The notes under the pieces are model-generated. The model was given only the letters and a program-made list of their open reading frames with translations, searched no databases and had not been told where the DNA came from. Source: Rhodocyclaceae bacterium (GTDB taxonomy: Bacteria; Pseudomonadota; Gammaproteobacteria; Burkholderiales; Rhodocyclaceae). From it: a stretch of 64,000 bases of DNA. Within the stretch, counting starts at the first letter, position 1. Each line of letters starts with the position of its first letter. The stretch covers positions 1 through 64,000 of the forward strand of contig VIKE01000021.1 in assembly GCA_008080565.1 (NCBI GenBank), written 5' to 3'. Below are positions 8,060 to 17,195 of the stretch, one piece after another. Position numbers and translations under genes: made by a program.

Positions 8060-8514
8060 GCGCAGGCTCCTTGCGTGCTGGCGGCGCGGACGGGGATGCC
8101 GATCGGCTTGGGTTTCGCCGGCCCGGTGAGCAGGCGGGCGATTTCGTTCTGGTATTCGTTCCAGTCGCGGATGCCGTTGAGGACGCCGACAAACTGGCCG
8201 TCCCGCAGGAAGACGACGGCCGGGGCGCGCGGCACACCGTATTGCTGCATGAGCGGCGCGGAAAACTCGGGGCCGGCGACCCAACGGGCGATTTGATTGC
8301 CGACCGGTTTGAGCGCTTCGGGCAGGATAACGCAGGCGTCGAGGACTTCGAGATTGCGCTGCGGGTCTTCGGTGAGGAGCAGGGCGGTCAAACCGGCCGG
8401 GAATTCGGGATTGCTACGGTCAACCGGAAAAAAGCCGTGTTTTTGAAGTAATCGGCTGATGGCCGTTTCGAGTCTTTCGAGCGAGGTCGGGCCGGCTTTG
8501 AGTTCGAGGCTCAT
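8056..8514 (-). CDS. hupG: Hydrogenase chaperone HupG/HoxO (HyaE type)
   Basis: A 152-aa HyaE/HupG/HoxO protein with a thioredoxin-like fold (WVAGPEFSAPLMQQYGVPRAPAVV) but no CxxC. Proteins of this type act as chaperones for the small subunit's Tat signal peptide. It is translationally coupled at both ends: its ATG overlaps the hupF terminal TGA and its stop overlaps the hupH start. The dispersed element lies near its N-terminus in sense orientation, coding for QKHGFFPVDRSN, in the linker before the thioredoxin core. Confidence 0.92.
   Translation of the reverse strand: MSLELKAGPTSLERLETAISRLLQKHGFFPVDRSNPEFPAGLTALLLTEDPQRNLEVLDACVILPEALKPVGNQIARWVAGPEFSAPLMQQYGVPRAPAVVFLRDGQFVGVLNGIRDWNEYQNEIARLLTGPAKPKPIGIPVRAASTQGACA
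8411..8446 (-). repeat. Dispersed element, copy 4 (in hupG)
   Basis: Read on the minus strand: TTCAAAAACACGGCTTTTT then TCCGGTTGACCGTAGCAA. It is in sense with hupG and in frame, unlike the hypF copies, which are antisense. Confidence 0.87.
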
Positions 8515-8780
8515 GATTGTTGTGTCCTCAGGAAATCGGGGAGTTGGGGTTCGCGATCGAGATCGGCGAAGAAGGCAGAAAAATCAGTGGCGCCGGCTTG
8601 TGCCGCATCAAGTGCATCAAGCGCCGCGTCGATGGCGGCGGCGCGCTAGGTCATCAGCCAGGTACCCGGGAGTTGCTGGCCGACCAGACTGAGGTCGACG
8701 CGCACTTCGCCGTTGCGGCCGGCGCAGCGGGCAAAGTGTTCGCCGCACTCGAGCACTTGGACGGGAATACCGAGGCACAT
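8511..8780 (-). pseudogene. hupF: hupF/hoxL broken by an in-frame amber codon
   Basis: A HypC-family chaperone gene (HupF/HoxL). The frame starts MCLGIPVQV directly after hupD and runs 44 codons to LPGTWLMT. A TAG at 8646-8648 then interrupts it, after which the same frame continues for 44 codons (RAAAIDAALDALDAAQAG, ending FLRTQQS). The terminal TGA overlaps the hupG ATG, as expected for the original gene. In relatives, a segment like FLGxAREVxDAE, about 12 residues, lies exactly where the TAG now is, so a short in-frame deletion creating the stop is likely. HupF protects maturation under oxygen; only a 44-aa product would be made here unless the stop is read through. Confidence 0.85.
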
Positions 8781-8781
8781 A

Positions 8782-9396
8782 TCAAACGCTTTCCATATTC
8801 AGGAAACGCGCGTCGCCAAGACGATAGGCCAACTCCGCCGGTGGCCGTTCGGATTCATAGACATCCATGGCCAGCGCGTTGTCAGTAATGCTTTCGCTCA
8901 GCCCGTCACGCACCCGGCCCGCCGCACCCCACTTTTCCAGCCAGTCGAGCGCGATGTTGAGGGCCGGCACCATCTGCGCCTTGACGATATCGCGCAGACT
9001 GCCGCCGAAATCTTCGAGTTGCTCGGGCTGGACGCCGATCAGCACCAGTTCGGCCGGCAGCTTGTTGGTCAGCTCGGCGGCCATGAGCACCTCCTGGAAA
9101 CCGGTCTGGTGCAGGCTCATTTTCTTGGCGCCCATGAAACGCGGCACTTCGTTGCCGACCACCTCGCGCAACCGGCCGGCCGGGTCGCCGTAATCGACCG
9201 CATCAAAGACCAGCAGGCAATCTGCCTCCTGGACGTAGGGCAGCAGGTAGAGACCCTGCGTGCCGCCGTCCATCACCGTCACCTGCGGCGGAAATTCCCA
9301 GCCGGCGTTGAGGGCTTCGACACAGCGCACGCCGAAACCTTCGTCGGCCCACAGGATATTGCCGATACCGAGGACCAGTATGCGTTTTGAAGTCAT
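8782..9396 (-). CDS. hupD: Hydrogenase maturation endopeptidase HupD/HoxM
   Basis: A 204-aa protease of the HyaD/HybD family that removes the C-terminal extension of the large subunit once nickel is in place. The nickel-sensing residues are visible: Glu in ILWADEGFG (about residue 16), Asp in FDAVDYG (about 62), and His in SLHQTG (about 93). The frame is open upstream, but MTSKRILVLGIGN at 9394-9396 matches the family N-terminus. The stop is followed at once by the hupF start, and hupC lies 63 nt upstream. Confidence 0.95.
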   Translation of the reverse strand: MTSKRILVLGIGNILWADEGFGVRCVEALNAGWEFPPQVTVMDGGTQGLYLLPYVQEADCLLVFDAVDYGDPAGRLREVVGNEVPRFMGAKKMSLHQTGFQEVLMAAELTNKLPAELVLIGVQPEQLEDFGGSLRDIVKAQMVPALNIALDWLEKWGAAGRVRDGLSESITDNALAMDVYESERPPAELAYRLGDARFLNMESV

Positions 9397-9459
9397 TGTC
9401 ACCACCTGAAAAAGTGCCCCGGGTACGGCTGTACGCCGGGGCGAACGCAAGTTGAAGCC

Positions 9460-10164
9460 TCAGTCCTTGAACATCCGCCAGCCGGAAATCATGGTCGAGA
9501 TCAGGCTCTGACGACTCATGATGTCCTCGCGGATCGCCGCATAAACATGCACGAGCACAAAAGTCATCATGATCCACATGCCCAACCGGTGCAGGTTATG
9601 CACCTGCATCGAGCCACCGAGGGCCGGAATGACCCAGCCAAACAGGGTGTCCTGCCAGCTGCCCAGCCCGGCGCCTTCGCTGTACAGCGCGAAGCCGGTG
9701 AACAGCATGCCGACGGCCAGAATCGTGAAGAAGAAGAACATCATGAGCTGCGCCATCGGGTTGTGGCCGACGTACTTCTTCGGCGTCTTTTCGAGGAACA
9801 GATACCAGCGCAATTCGAAGAAGACTTCGCTCCACCATTGCGGATTGGTGATCGGCAGCTTGAAGATCTGCTTGGCGTGATGGTTCCCGACGAACGCCCA
9901 GTAAACCCGGCCGAGCAACCCGACAGCAAAGATGTAGGCCGCGGCAAAATGAGCGAAACGGATGTAGCCCATCAGGAAGTTGTCCGACGCTTCACCGGGC
10001 ATCGTCGGCAAGGGTTTGCCGATGAAATACCCGGTTACCGCCAACACCACCATGGCCAGCGCATTGATCCAGTGCCACAGGCGGACTGGCGCTTCGTAGA
10101 CATAGATCGAACGGACTTGTTTACCGTGCCGTTCGGCCTCGAGCATGTCCTGTTGAGAGAGCAT
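9460..10164 (-). CDS. hupC: Hydrogenase cytochrome b subunit HupC/HoxZ
   Basis: A 234-aa membrane diheme cytochrome b that anchors the hydrogenase to the inner membrane and passes electrons to quinone. It begins with the family signature VYEAPVRLWHWINALAM and has four to five hydrophobic helices; histidines for heme occur in RLWHW, RFAHF, NLHRLGMW and LVHVY. A strong AAGGAGG site precedes the ATG. Its place right after hupL is the canonical order. Confidence 0.96.
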   Translation of the reverse strand: MLSQQDMLEAERHGKQVRSIYVYEAPVRLWHWINALAMVVLAVTGYFIGKPLPTMPGEASDNFLMGYIRFAHFAAAYIFAVGLLGRVYWAFVGNHHAKQIFKLPITNPQWWSEVFFELRWYLFLEKTPKKYVGHNPMAQLMMFFFFTILAVGMLFTGFALYSEGAGLGSWQDTLFGWVIPALGGSMQVHNLHRLGMWIMMTFVLVHVYAAIREDIMSRQSLISTMISGWRMFKD

Positions 10165-10186
10165 GATTGCCTCCTTTCCGGACCGC

Positions 10187-11977
10187 TTAGCGGACCTTGA
10201 CCGACGTCATTTCCTGTCCATCCGGGCTCATCACATGCGTCGAGCAGGCCAGGCAGGGATCGAAGGAATGCAGCGTGCGCAGGATTTCGAGCGGCTCGTC
10301 GGCCTTGGCCACCGGGGTGTCCATCAGCGAGGCTTCGAAGGCACCGATCTGGCCCTTGTGGTCGCGCGGACCACCGTTCCAGGTGGTCGGCACGACGCAC
10401 TGGTAGTTGTCGATCTTGGTGTCCTTGATGCGGATCCAGTGACCGAGCGCACCGCGCGGGGCTTCGGTGAAACCGGCGCCCATCGCTTCCTTCGGCCAGG
10501 TGCTCGGCTCCCACTTTTCGATGTTCGCCGTGTTGAGGTCACCGGCCTTGAGGTTGGTCATCAGCTTGTCGAAGAAGTAGGACATCTTGTGCGCCGCCCA
10601 CTGGCATTCCAGACCGCGTGCCGCGGTACGGCCCAGTGTCGAGAACAGCGCGGTGACCGGCACATCGAGTTCCTTGAGCAGGGCATCGACCGGCTCCTTG
10701 AACTCGGGGTTCTTCTGGGCGTAGCCGATGATGTAGCGGGCCAGCGGGCCGACTTCCATGGCGTGGCCGCGCCAGCGCGGGGCCTTGATCCACGAATACT
10801 TGCCGCCTTCGTCGAGCTCCTTGATGTTGGTCTTGGTGCCCTTGGTGTTGGGGCCAAGCACGAAGCTCGGTTCGGTGACGCCGTCGAAGGGGTGCAGACC
10901 CTTGCTTTCGTCCGGGTATTTGTACCAGGAGTGGGCAACGAATTCCTGGATTTGCTCGGGGTCCTTGAGGTCGATTTCATGGACCTTGGACAGGTCGCCG
11001 TTGATGATGGCGCCGCGCGGCAGCAGCAGGTTGCCGGCCGAGTAGTCGTTGGCCTTGTCCGGGATGTCGCCGTAGGACATGACGTTCTTGCCCGACAGGC
11101 CACCGCCATATAGCCAGCCTTTGTAGAACTTGGCGATGGCAATCAGGTCGGGGATGTACACCTGCTCGGTGAACTCGATGCTGCGGTCGATGATGCTCTT
11201 GACCAGATTCAGCCGCTCCATGTTCACCGCGCCAACCGCCCCCGTGCCTTCCATGTTGATGGCGCAGGGCACGCCGCCGACCAGCCAGTTCGGGTGCGGG
11301 TTCTTGCCACCGAAAATGGTGTGCACCTTGACGATTTCCTTCTGGAAATCGAGGGCTTCGAGGTAGTGCGCCACGGCCATCAGGTTGGCTTCGGGCGGCA
11401 GCTTGTAGGCCGGGTTGCCCCAGTAGCCGTTCATGAAGGGGCCGAGCTGGCCTGATTCGACAAATTTCTTGAGGCGATTCTGGATGTCGCGGAAGTAGCC
11501 CGGCGACGACAGCGGCCAGCTGGAAATGCTCTGGGCCAGCGCCGAGGTGGCTTTCGGATCGGCCTTCAGGGCGGAGACGACATCGACCCAGTCGAGCGCA
11601 TGCAGATGATAGAAGTGCACCAGATGGTCATGCACCTGCAGGTTGAGCTGCATGATGTTGCGGATGCTGTTGGCGTTTTCCGGAATCTTGATGTTCAGCG
11701 CATCCTCGACGGCGCGCACCGAGGTCAACGCGTGGGTGCCGGTACACACGCCGCAGATGCGCTCGGTGAAGGCCCAGGCGTCGCGCGGATCGCGGCCCTT
11801 GAGGATGACTTCCAGACCGCGCCACATGGTGCCCGTGGACACGGCGTTACGAATGACGTTCTTGTCGTCGAGATTGACCTCCACCCGCAGATGGCCTTCG
11901 ATGCGGCAGACCGGGTCGACAACGACACGTTTGCCGGAGTTGTCGAGCTTGAAGCCTTGAGTTTCGTAAGCAGCCAT
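10187..11977 (-). CDS. hupL: Uptake [NiFe]-hydrogenase large subunit
   Basis: The 596-aa catalytic subunit binds the Ni-Fe centre and splits H2 at the periplasmic face. The N-terminal nickel motif is [10 protein letters not shown] (about residue 73) and the C-terminal one is DPCLACSTH, followed by a 15-residue extension ([15 protein letters not shown]) that HupD would cut off after the His. This places it in the group 1 membrane-bound uptake class. The start lies 3 nt after the hupS stop. Confidence 0.98.
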   Translation of the reverse strand: MAAYETQGFKLDNSGKRVVVDPVCRIEGHLRVEVNLDDKNVIRNAVSTGTMWRGLEVILKGRDPRDAWAFTERICGVCTGTHALTSVRAVEDALNIKIPENANSIRNIMQLNLQVHDHLVHFYHLHALDWVDVVSALKADPKATSALAQSISSWPLSSPGYFRDIQNRLKKFVESGQLGPFMNGYWGNPAYKLPPEANLMAVAHYLEALDFQKEIVKVHTIFGGKNPHPNWLVGGVPCAINMEGTGAVGAVNMERLNLVKSIIDRSIEFTEQVYIPDLIAIAKFYKGWLYGGGLSGKNVMSYGDIPDKANDYSAGNLLLPRGAIINGDLSKVHEIDLKDPEQIQEFVAHSWYKYPDESKGLHPFDGVTEPSFVLGPNTKGTKTNIKELDEGGKYSWIKAPRWRGHAMEVGPLARYIIGYAQKNPEFKEPVDALLKELDVPVTALFSTLGRTAARGLECQWAAHKMSYFFDKLMTNLKAGDLNTANIEKWEPSTWPKEAMGAGFTEAPRGALGHWIRIKDTKIDNYQCVVPTTWNGGPRDHKGQIGAFEASLMDTPVAKADEPLEILRTLHSFDPCLACSTHVMSPDGQEMTSVKVR

Positions 11978-11980
11978 TTT

Positions 11981-13075
11981 TTACTTTTCCCCCTCTTTTT
12001 CCGGTTGACCGTGGGAATTCGAATTGCGCGCCCGAGCCAGTGCCGAGACGGCAGCATGGGCGGCAATCGCGGCGCCGACGGTGCCGGCGGCAGCCTTGCC
12101 GATGGTGTCGGCATTCGCTTCGACGCCGAAAGCCTTGATGTCAGTCACCCGGTCGTAGAAGCTGCCCTTGTCCCAGAAGCCCTCCTCGGAACAGCCGATA
12201 CAGCCGTGGCCGGACTGCACCGGCCAGCTGACGCCGCCGTTCCAGCGCATCGACGAGCAGGCGTTGTAAGTCGTCGGCCCCTTGCAGCCCATCTTGTACA
12301 GGCAGTGCCCCTTGCGCGAACCTTCGTCATCCCAGGCTTCGGCGAACTGGCCGGCGTCGAAGTGGCCGCGGCGATAGCACTTGTCGTGGATGCGCTGGCC
12401 GTAGAACATTTTCGGGCGGCCTTGGCGGTCGAGCTCGGGAATCCGGTCGAAGGTCAGCATGTAAGTGACGACGCCGGTCATGACTTCGGCGATCGGCGGG
12501 CACCCCGGCACGTTGATGATCGGCTTGCCGGAAATGACTTTATGCACCGGCGTCGCACGCGTCGGGTTCGGCTTGGCGGCCTGGACGCAGCCGTAGGAAG
12601 CGCAGGCGCCCCAGCTGATGATCGCCTTGGCGTCAGCACAGGTTTCCTTGAGCACTTCGACGAACGGCCGGCCGCCGTGGATGCAGAACATGCCGTCCTC
12701 GTTGAGCGGCGGATTGCCTTCGACGGCAACGATGTAGTTGCCCTTGTATTTCTTCTTGACCTCTTCGATGATCGCCTCGGCCTGATGGCCGGCAGCGGCC
12801 ATCAACGTGTCGTCGTAATCGAGCGAGAGCATCGAGAGCACGACATCCTTGGTCAGCGGATGCGCCGAGCGGATGAAGGATTCCGAGCAACAGGTACATT
12901 CCAGACCGTGCAGCCAGATCACCGGCGTTCGCGCCTTGGTTTCCAGCGCATGCGCGATGCGCGGTGCGGCGGCGCTGCCCAGCCCGAGCGACGTCGCGGT
13001 CAGGCTGCAGAATTTGAGAAAGCTGCGCCGGGTTATCCCCTGGCGGCGCAGCACTTCATAAAAGGTCTCGGTCAC
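11981..13075 (-). CDS. hupS: Uptake [NiFe]-hydrogenase small subunit
   Basis: The 364-aa electron-transfer subunit with three iron-sulfur clusters. It has a Tat signal (RRSFLKF), the proximal-cluster motif LECTCCSES, where the extra Cys is typical of O2-tolerant enzymes, and a C-terminal hydrophobic anchor ([15 protein letters not shown]). I prefer the GTG at 13073-13075, giving [13 protein letters not shown] as in HoxK, with GGGGGAC upstream; a TTG 30 nt earlier is also in frame. The last 12 residues ([11 protein letters not shown] region) are encoded by a copy of the dispersed element. Confidence 0.96.
   Translation of the reverse strand: MTETFYEVLRRQGITRRSFLKFCSLTATSLGLGSAAAPRIAHALETKARTPVIWLHGLECTCCSESFIRSAHPLTKDVVLSMLSLDYDDTLMAAAGHQAEAIIEEVKKKYKGNYIVAVEGNPPLNEDGMFCIHGGRPFVEVLKETCADAKAIISWGACASYGCVQAAKPNPTRATPVHKVISGKPIINVPGCPPIAEVMTGVVTYMLTFDRIPELDRQGRPKMFYGQRIHDKCYRRGHFDAGQFAEAWDDEGSRKGHCLYKMGCKGPTTYNACSSMRWNGGVSWPVQSGHGCIGCSEEGFWDKGSFYDRVTDIKAFGVEANADTIGKAAAGTVGAAIAAHAAVSALARARNSNSHGQPEKEGEK
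11985..12018 (+). repeat. Dispersed element, copy 5 (hupS 3' end)
   Basis: CTTTTCCCCCTCTTTTT then CCGGTTGACCGTGGGAATTC. It forms the last codons of hupS, read antisense, in a different frame from the hypF copies, giving [10 protein letters not shown]. Confidence 0.82.
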
Positions 13076-13121
13076 TGGTATGTCCCCCGTTGGTTTTGTT
13101 GCCAAGTAGGCGTGCTACTAC

Positions 13122-13136
13122 GCAAAGCGTGTGCCA
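13122..13136 (-). promoter_or_regulatory. Sigma54 (-24/-12) promoter of the hup operon
   Basis: On the minus strand TGGCAC, 5 nt, TTGC fits the RpoN consensus, differing only in the final base after TTGC. It ends 47 nt before the preferred hupS start, giving a leader of roughly 35 nt. Hydrogenase operons of this type are known to be driven by RpoN with an NtrC-family activator (HoxA/HupR); no such gene is in the window. Confidence 0.8.
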
Positions 13137-13331
13137 CAGAGCTGAAATCACTGATTTATCGATTGAAATCAAGGCACTTCGGACACCTGCCAAGGCCTTT
13201 GAGGAAGCCGCGAAGGAGAATCGGGTGGTTAGCACCAATCCATGGTGGAAACCACTCTTCCACACTCGATTAGCCCGGAGGATTGACCGCCATCAAGCCG
13301 CAACAGCAAGGAATCGTTCTAGAATCAAACA

Positions 13332-16300
13332 ATGAAAAGAAAACGCGCGACCAAGATCGTCGAGCTGATATCTACCCAAAGCGATCGCGTCGGACCCGAC
13401 ATGAGCCTGCGCGAGGTGGCGTCTCGCATGCTGGAGTCGAAGATCTCGTCGGTCATCGTCGTCGATCAGGGCGCCATCCTCGGCATCATCACCGAGCGCG
13501 ACATCGTGCGCGTCATGCGGCAGCATCGCTCGCCTGACCAAACCGCCAGCGAGACCATGAGCAGCCCGGTACATAGCGTGCCGGCCGCCACGCCCTTCCA
13601 GCAAGCCTACCGGGAAGCCACCAACCTCGGCATTCGGCGTATCGTAGTCACCGACGAGGCAGGGCTGCCACTCGGCGTCGTCAGCGAATCGGATTTTCGC
13701 AAACATCTCGGTCCCGACTTTTTCCTTCAGTTGAACAGTGCCGATACGTTGATGGAGCGCACTTTCCCCCGACTACCGGCCGATGCCAGTCTCGAGGATG
13801 CGCTGCTCGCCATGGAGGCGGTCAGTATCAGTTGCGTCTTTGTCGTCGATGGCCGACGGCCTCTCGGCATCGTCACCGAACACGACGTTGTTCGCTTCTT
13901 CCTCGACACCCGGAACAATCCCTGCCTTGGCGCGGTAATGACCCAGCCCGCCATCAGCATCCGGGCCGACCGCCCGTTGTCGGAAGCGGCGCAGCAGATG
14001 CTGGAACGCAACATCCGGCATCTGGCTGTGGTCGACGAGAACGGCGCTCTGGTCGGCCTGCTCTCCGAACACACGCTGATGAGCCCGCTCAACCTCGGCC
14101 AAATAGATAGCGCACTGAGCGAGCAACAATCGATGCTTCGTTCGCGCGAGCGAATCCTTGAGGAAACCGCCCGCAACGAACGCTACCAGCGCGCTCTGCT
14201 CGACAACTTCCCCTTCCTGGTCTGGCTAAAGGATACAGAATCGCGTTTCCTGACCACCAACCGCAGCTTTGCCGAAGCGGCCAATCAAGCGAACACCAGC
14301 ACCATTGTCGGCAAAACCGATTTCGATTTCTGGCCACCCGAGATGGCAGAGCATTTCCGTGCTGACGACGCCGAGGTCATGGCCACCCGGAAAAACAAGG
14401 TCGTTATCGAACCGGTAATGATCGGGCAGCAGCGCATCTGGCACGAGACCTACAAGGCGCCGGTCGTCGGCGAAGACGGCAGCCTGCTCGGCACCGTCGG
14501 CTTTGCCCGTGACATTTCCGAACGGCTGCGGGCTGAAGAAGCGATGCGCCTGCGCAATGCCGCGCTGGCCGGGATGATCAGCGGAGAAACCCTGTCCCGC
14601 GCCCTCGAACTGCTCGTCATGTCGGTCGAAGCCGAGATGCCGGACTGGCGCTGCTCGATCATGCTCAGCGACGAATCCGGACAGCACCTCCGTGTCGGCG
14701 CCGCCCCCAGCCTGCCAGCGGCCTACAGTGCCGCGATCGATGGCATGCCGATCGGCGAAGGTATCAGTTCCTGCGGCACGGCAGCGGCGCTGAAACAGCG
14801 GGTCATTGTCGAAAACGTGTTCGACGACCCGCTGTGTGCGGCCTATCACAACCTCGCCCGGGAAAGCGGAATTGCCGCCTGCTGGTCTGACCCGATCATC
14901 GGGCCGGACGGCCTGTTGCTTGGCACTTTCGCCGCCTATCACCGACTGCCCAGTCAGCCGCGCGAAGAAGACCTGGGCTGCCTGATGCAGGCCTGCCAAC
15001 TGGCTGCCCTGCTCATTGCCCACCAGCACCGCTCACGTGAACTGGATAAAAGCCTGGAAACCTTTCGTGGCATTTTCAACAGCGTCAGCGAAGCATTGTT
15101 CATCCAGTCCGAGGATGGCATCTTTCTCGACGTAAACGCCGGCGCCGAGCAGATATCCGGGGTACCACGCGAACAGTTGATCGGTCTGAGCCACGCGGCG
15201 TTTACCCAGCCAGGGCTGACCGATGTGCAGACCATCAATCGGCACATTGCCAGCGCGCTGGCCGGCACACCGCAAACCTTCGAAATTCTCGCTCGCCACA
15301 GCGAAGGGCGCATCTTCCCGGTCGAAATCCGGCTACATAGTTCAAGATACTTCGGGCGGCCGGCAGTCATCGCTTCAGCGGTTGATATTTCCGAGCGCAA
15401 AAATGCCGAGTTGCGCCTCGAAATCGAGCACGACCTGGCACAAGCGCTGGCGGCCGGCCTGCCACGCAACGCCGTGTTTCAAGTCCTGCTGCAGGCCACC
15501 TTGCGTTTCCCCGACCTCGATTCGGGCTGCCTCCATTGGCGACAGCCCGATGGCAGCTATCAACTGATTGCCCACGCCGGCGTTTCCGGCGACTTTGTCG
15601 CCAAAGTCTCCCGGCTCGACGCCAACACCCCGTTTGCCCGCTTCGCTCTGGATGGCGGCACGATTTGCAACTGCCAGGAACCGAGCGACCACTGCGCCGA
15701 CGCCAGCATTCTTGACAGCGAAGCGATCCGCGGCGAAGGCTTGGGCTGCCTGGTCGCCTTGCCCATCATGTTGGCCGATCAGCCGGTCGCCTGCGTCACG
15801 CTGGGCAGTCGTCGGGCCACCGGCGTTCTCGCCTCGACCCTGCGCTCGCTGGAGATGCTCGGCACACACTTCAGCCAGACCCTGCTGCAACTGGACGCAC
15901 AAGAAGAAGCTCGCCGCCTGCAACAGAATCTGAGCGGCCTGTTCGATGCGTTGAAGGATTTCATTTTCATCCTCGACGAGGATGGTCACATCCTGCACTA
16001 CAACCGGGCCGTAACTGAAGGCCTCGGCTATGGGCCTGACACCCTGATCGGCAAGCTGATTGCCACGGTCCACCCGAAAAATCTGCAAAAAATCGCCAAC
16101 GAGCAAATGATCGACGTTGTCGCCGGTCGCCGCTTCAGCTGCCCGCTTCCCATCCTGCACGCCAACGGCGAGCAGACCATGATCGAAACCCGCATCACGC
16201 ATGGCTACTGGAATGGCCGCCCGGCCCTGATCAGTACGTCGCAGGACATTACCGAGCGCCTGATCGCCGAAGAGCGCCAGCAACTGGCGGCCAGCGTCTT

Positions 16301-17195
16301 CGACAATGCGCACGAAGGGATCATGATCACCGACCCGAAAGGGCGCATCGTCGAAGTCAATTCAACCTTTACCGAATTGACCGGCTATCCCCGAGACGAA
16401 GCCATTGGCCAAACTCCTGATCTGCTCAAGTCAGGGCATCACGATCCGGCCTTTTACGCTGAAATGTGGAAAAAAATTGCCGAGGACGGCTACTGGCGAG
16501 GCGAGATATGGAATCGCAAGAAATCCGGTGAAATATTTGTCGAGCTGCTGACCATCTCGACCGTCCGCAACCGGAACGGCGAGATCGCCAATTTCGTCGC
16601 CATTTTTTCCGACATTACGGTCATCAAGCAGCACCAACAACGCCTCGAACACCTCGCTCACTACGACGCGCTGACCCAGCTACCCAACCGCATGCTGCTC
16701 GGCGACCGCCTCCAACTCGCCATGGCGCAAACCGAGCGCAGCGGGAAGATGCTGGCTATCTGCTATCTCGATCTCGACAATTTCAAGCCGATCAACGACC
16801 GCTTTGGCCACTCGGCCGGCGATTTCCTGCTCATCGAAGTTGCCCAGCGCCTCAAGACCTGTGTCCGGGCCGGCGACACGGTGTCACGTCTGGGTGGCGA
16901 CGAGTTCGTACTGCTCGTTTCCAATCTTGATGACTTGCACGAATGCGACTATGCCGTCGCCCGCATCATCAGCGCACTGAATCAACCTTTCCGCGTCTCC
17001 GAACACGCCATTTCGATTTCGGCGAGCATTGGCGTGACCCTCTACCCGCATGACGGCTCGGATGCCGACACGCTGCTCCGCCATGCCGACCAGGCGATGT
17101 ACGCGGCCAAGCAGGGCGGCCGCAATCGCCATCACCTGTTCGACCCGGAAAACGACCGCCGCACCCGCATTCGCCGCGATTCCAGCCCAAGGTGA
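13332..17195 (+). CDS. CBS-PAS-GAF multisensor diguanylate cyclase (frameshifted from its EAL half)
   Basis: A 1287-aa signalling protein. Domains in order: four CBS repeats (about 1-265), PAS (285-400), GAF (415-575), PAS (580-700), GAF (705-865), two PAS (875-1110), and a GGDEF domain with an intact GGDEF at 1188-1192 and a RAGD inhibitory site just before it. It probably makes cyclic di-GMP in response to nucleotide, redox or ligand cues. After YAAKQGGRNRHHLFDPENDRR the frame runs out at RRDSSPR, where relatives continue into an EAL domain. The EAL half is found in another frame in the next feature. It is transcribed divergently from the hydrogenase operon. Confidence 0.9.
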   Translation: MKRKRATKIVELISTQSDRVGPDMSLREVASRMLESKISSVIVVDQGAILGIITERDIVRVMRQHRSPDQTASETMSSPVHSVPAATPFQQAYREATNLGIRRIVVTDEAGLPLGVVSESDFRKHLGPDFFLQLNSADTLMERTFPRLPADASLEDALLAMEAVSISCVFVVDGRRPLGIVTEHDVVRFFLDTRNNPCLGAVMTQPAISIRADRPLSEAAQQMLERNIRHLAVVDENGALVGLLSEHTLMSPLNLGQIDSALSEQQSMLRSRERILEETARNERYQRALLDNFPFLVWLKDTESRFLTTNRSFAEAANQANTSTIVGKTDFDFWPPEMAEHFRADDAEVMATRKNKVVIEPVMIGQQRIWHETYKAPVVGEDGSLLGTVGFARDISERLRAEEAMRLRNAALAGMISGETLSRALELLVMSVEAEMPDWRCSIMLSDESGQHLRVGAAPSLPAAYSAAIDGMPIGEGISSCGTAAALKQRVIVENVFDDPLCAAYHNLARESGIAACWSDPIIGPDGLLLGTFAAYHRLPSQPREEDLGCLMQACQLAALLIAHQHRSRELDKSLETFRGIFNSVSEALFIQSEDGIFLDVNAGAEQISGVPREQLIGLSHAAFTQPGLTDVQTINRHIASALAGTPQTFEILARHSEGRIFPVEIRLHSSRYFGRPAVIASAVDISERKNAELRLEIEHDLAQALAAGLPRNAVFQVLLQATLRFPDLDSGCLHWRQPDGSYQLIAHAGVSGDFVAKVSRLDANTPFARFALDGGTICNCQEPSDHCADASILDSEAIRGEGLGCLVALPIMLADQPVACVTLGSRRATGVLASTLRSLEMLGTHFSQTLLQLDAQEEARRLQQNLSGLFDALKDFIFILDEDGHILHYNRAVTEGLGYGPDTLIGKLIATVHPKNLQKIANEQMIDVVAGRRFSCPLPILHANGEQTMIETRITHGYWNGRPALISTSQDITERLIAEERQQLAASVFDNAHEGIMITDPKGRIVEVNSTFTELTGYPRDEAIGQTPDLLKSGHHDPAFYAEMWKKIAEDGYWRGEIWNRKKSGEIFVELLTISTVRNRNGEIANFVAIFSDITVIKQHQQRLEHLAHYDALTQLPNRMLLGDRLQLAMAQTERSGKMLAICYLDLDNFKPINDRFGHSAGDFLLIEVAQRLKTCVRAGDTVSRLGGDEFVLLVSNLDDLHECDYAVARIISALNQPFRVSEHAISISASIGVTLYPHDGSDADTLLRHADQAMYAAKQGGRNRHHLFDPENDRRTRIRRDSSPR

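Noticed and set aside
8646-8648. TAG in hupF as a pyrrolysine or programmed recoding site.
   Set aside because: Residues expected around it are missing, which fits a deletion better; no recoding signal or pyl genes are seen.
11600-13273. A 557-codon open frame on plus opposite hupL and hupS.
   Set aside because: Shadow frame of GC-rich coding; no start signal, domain or operon context.
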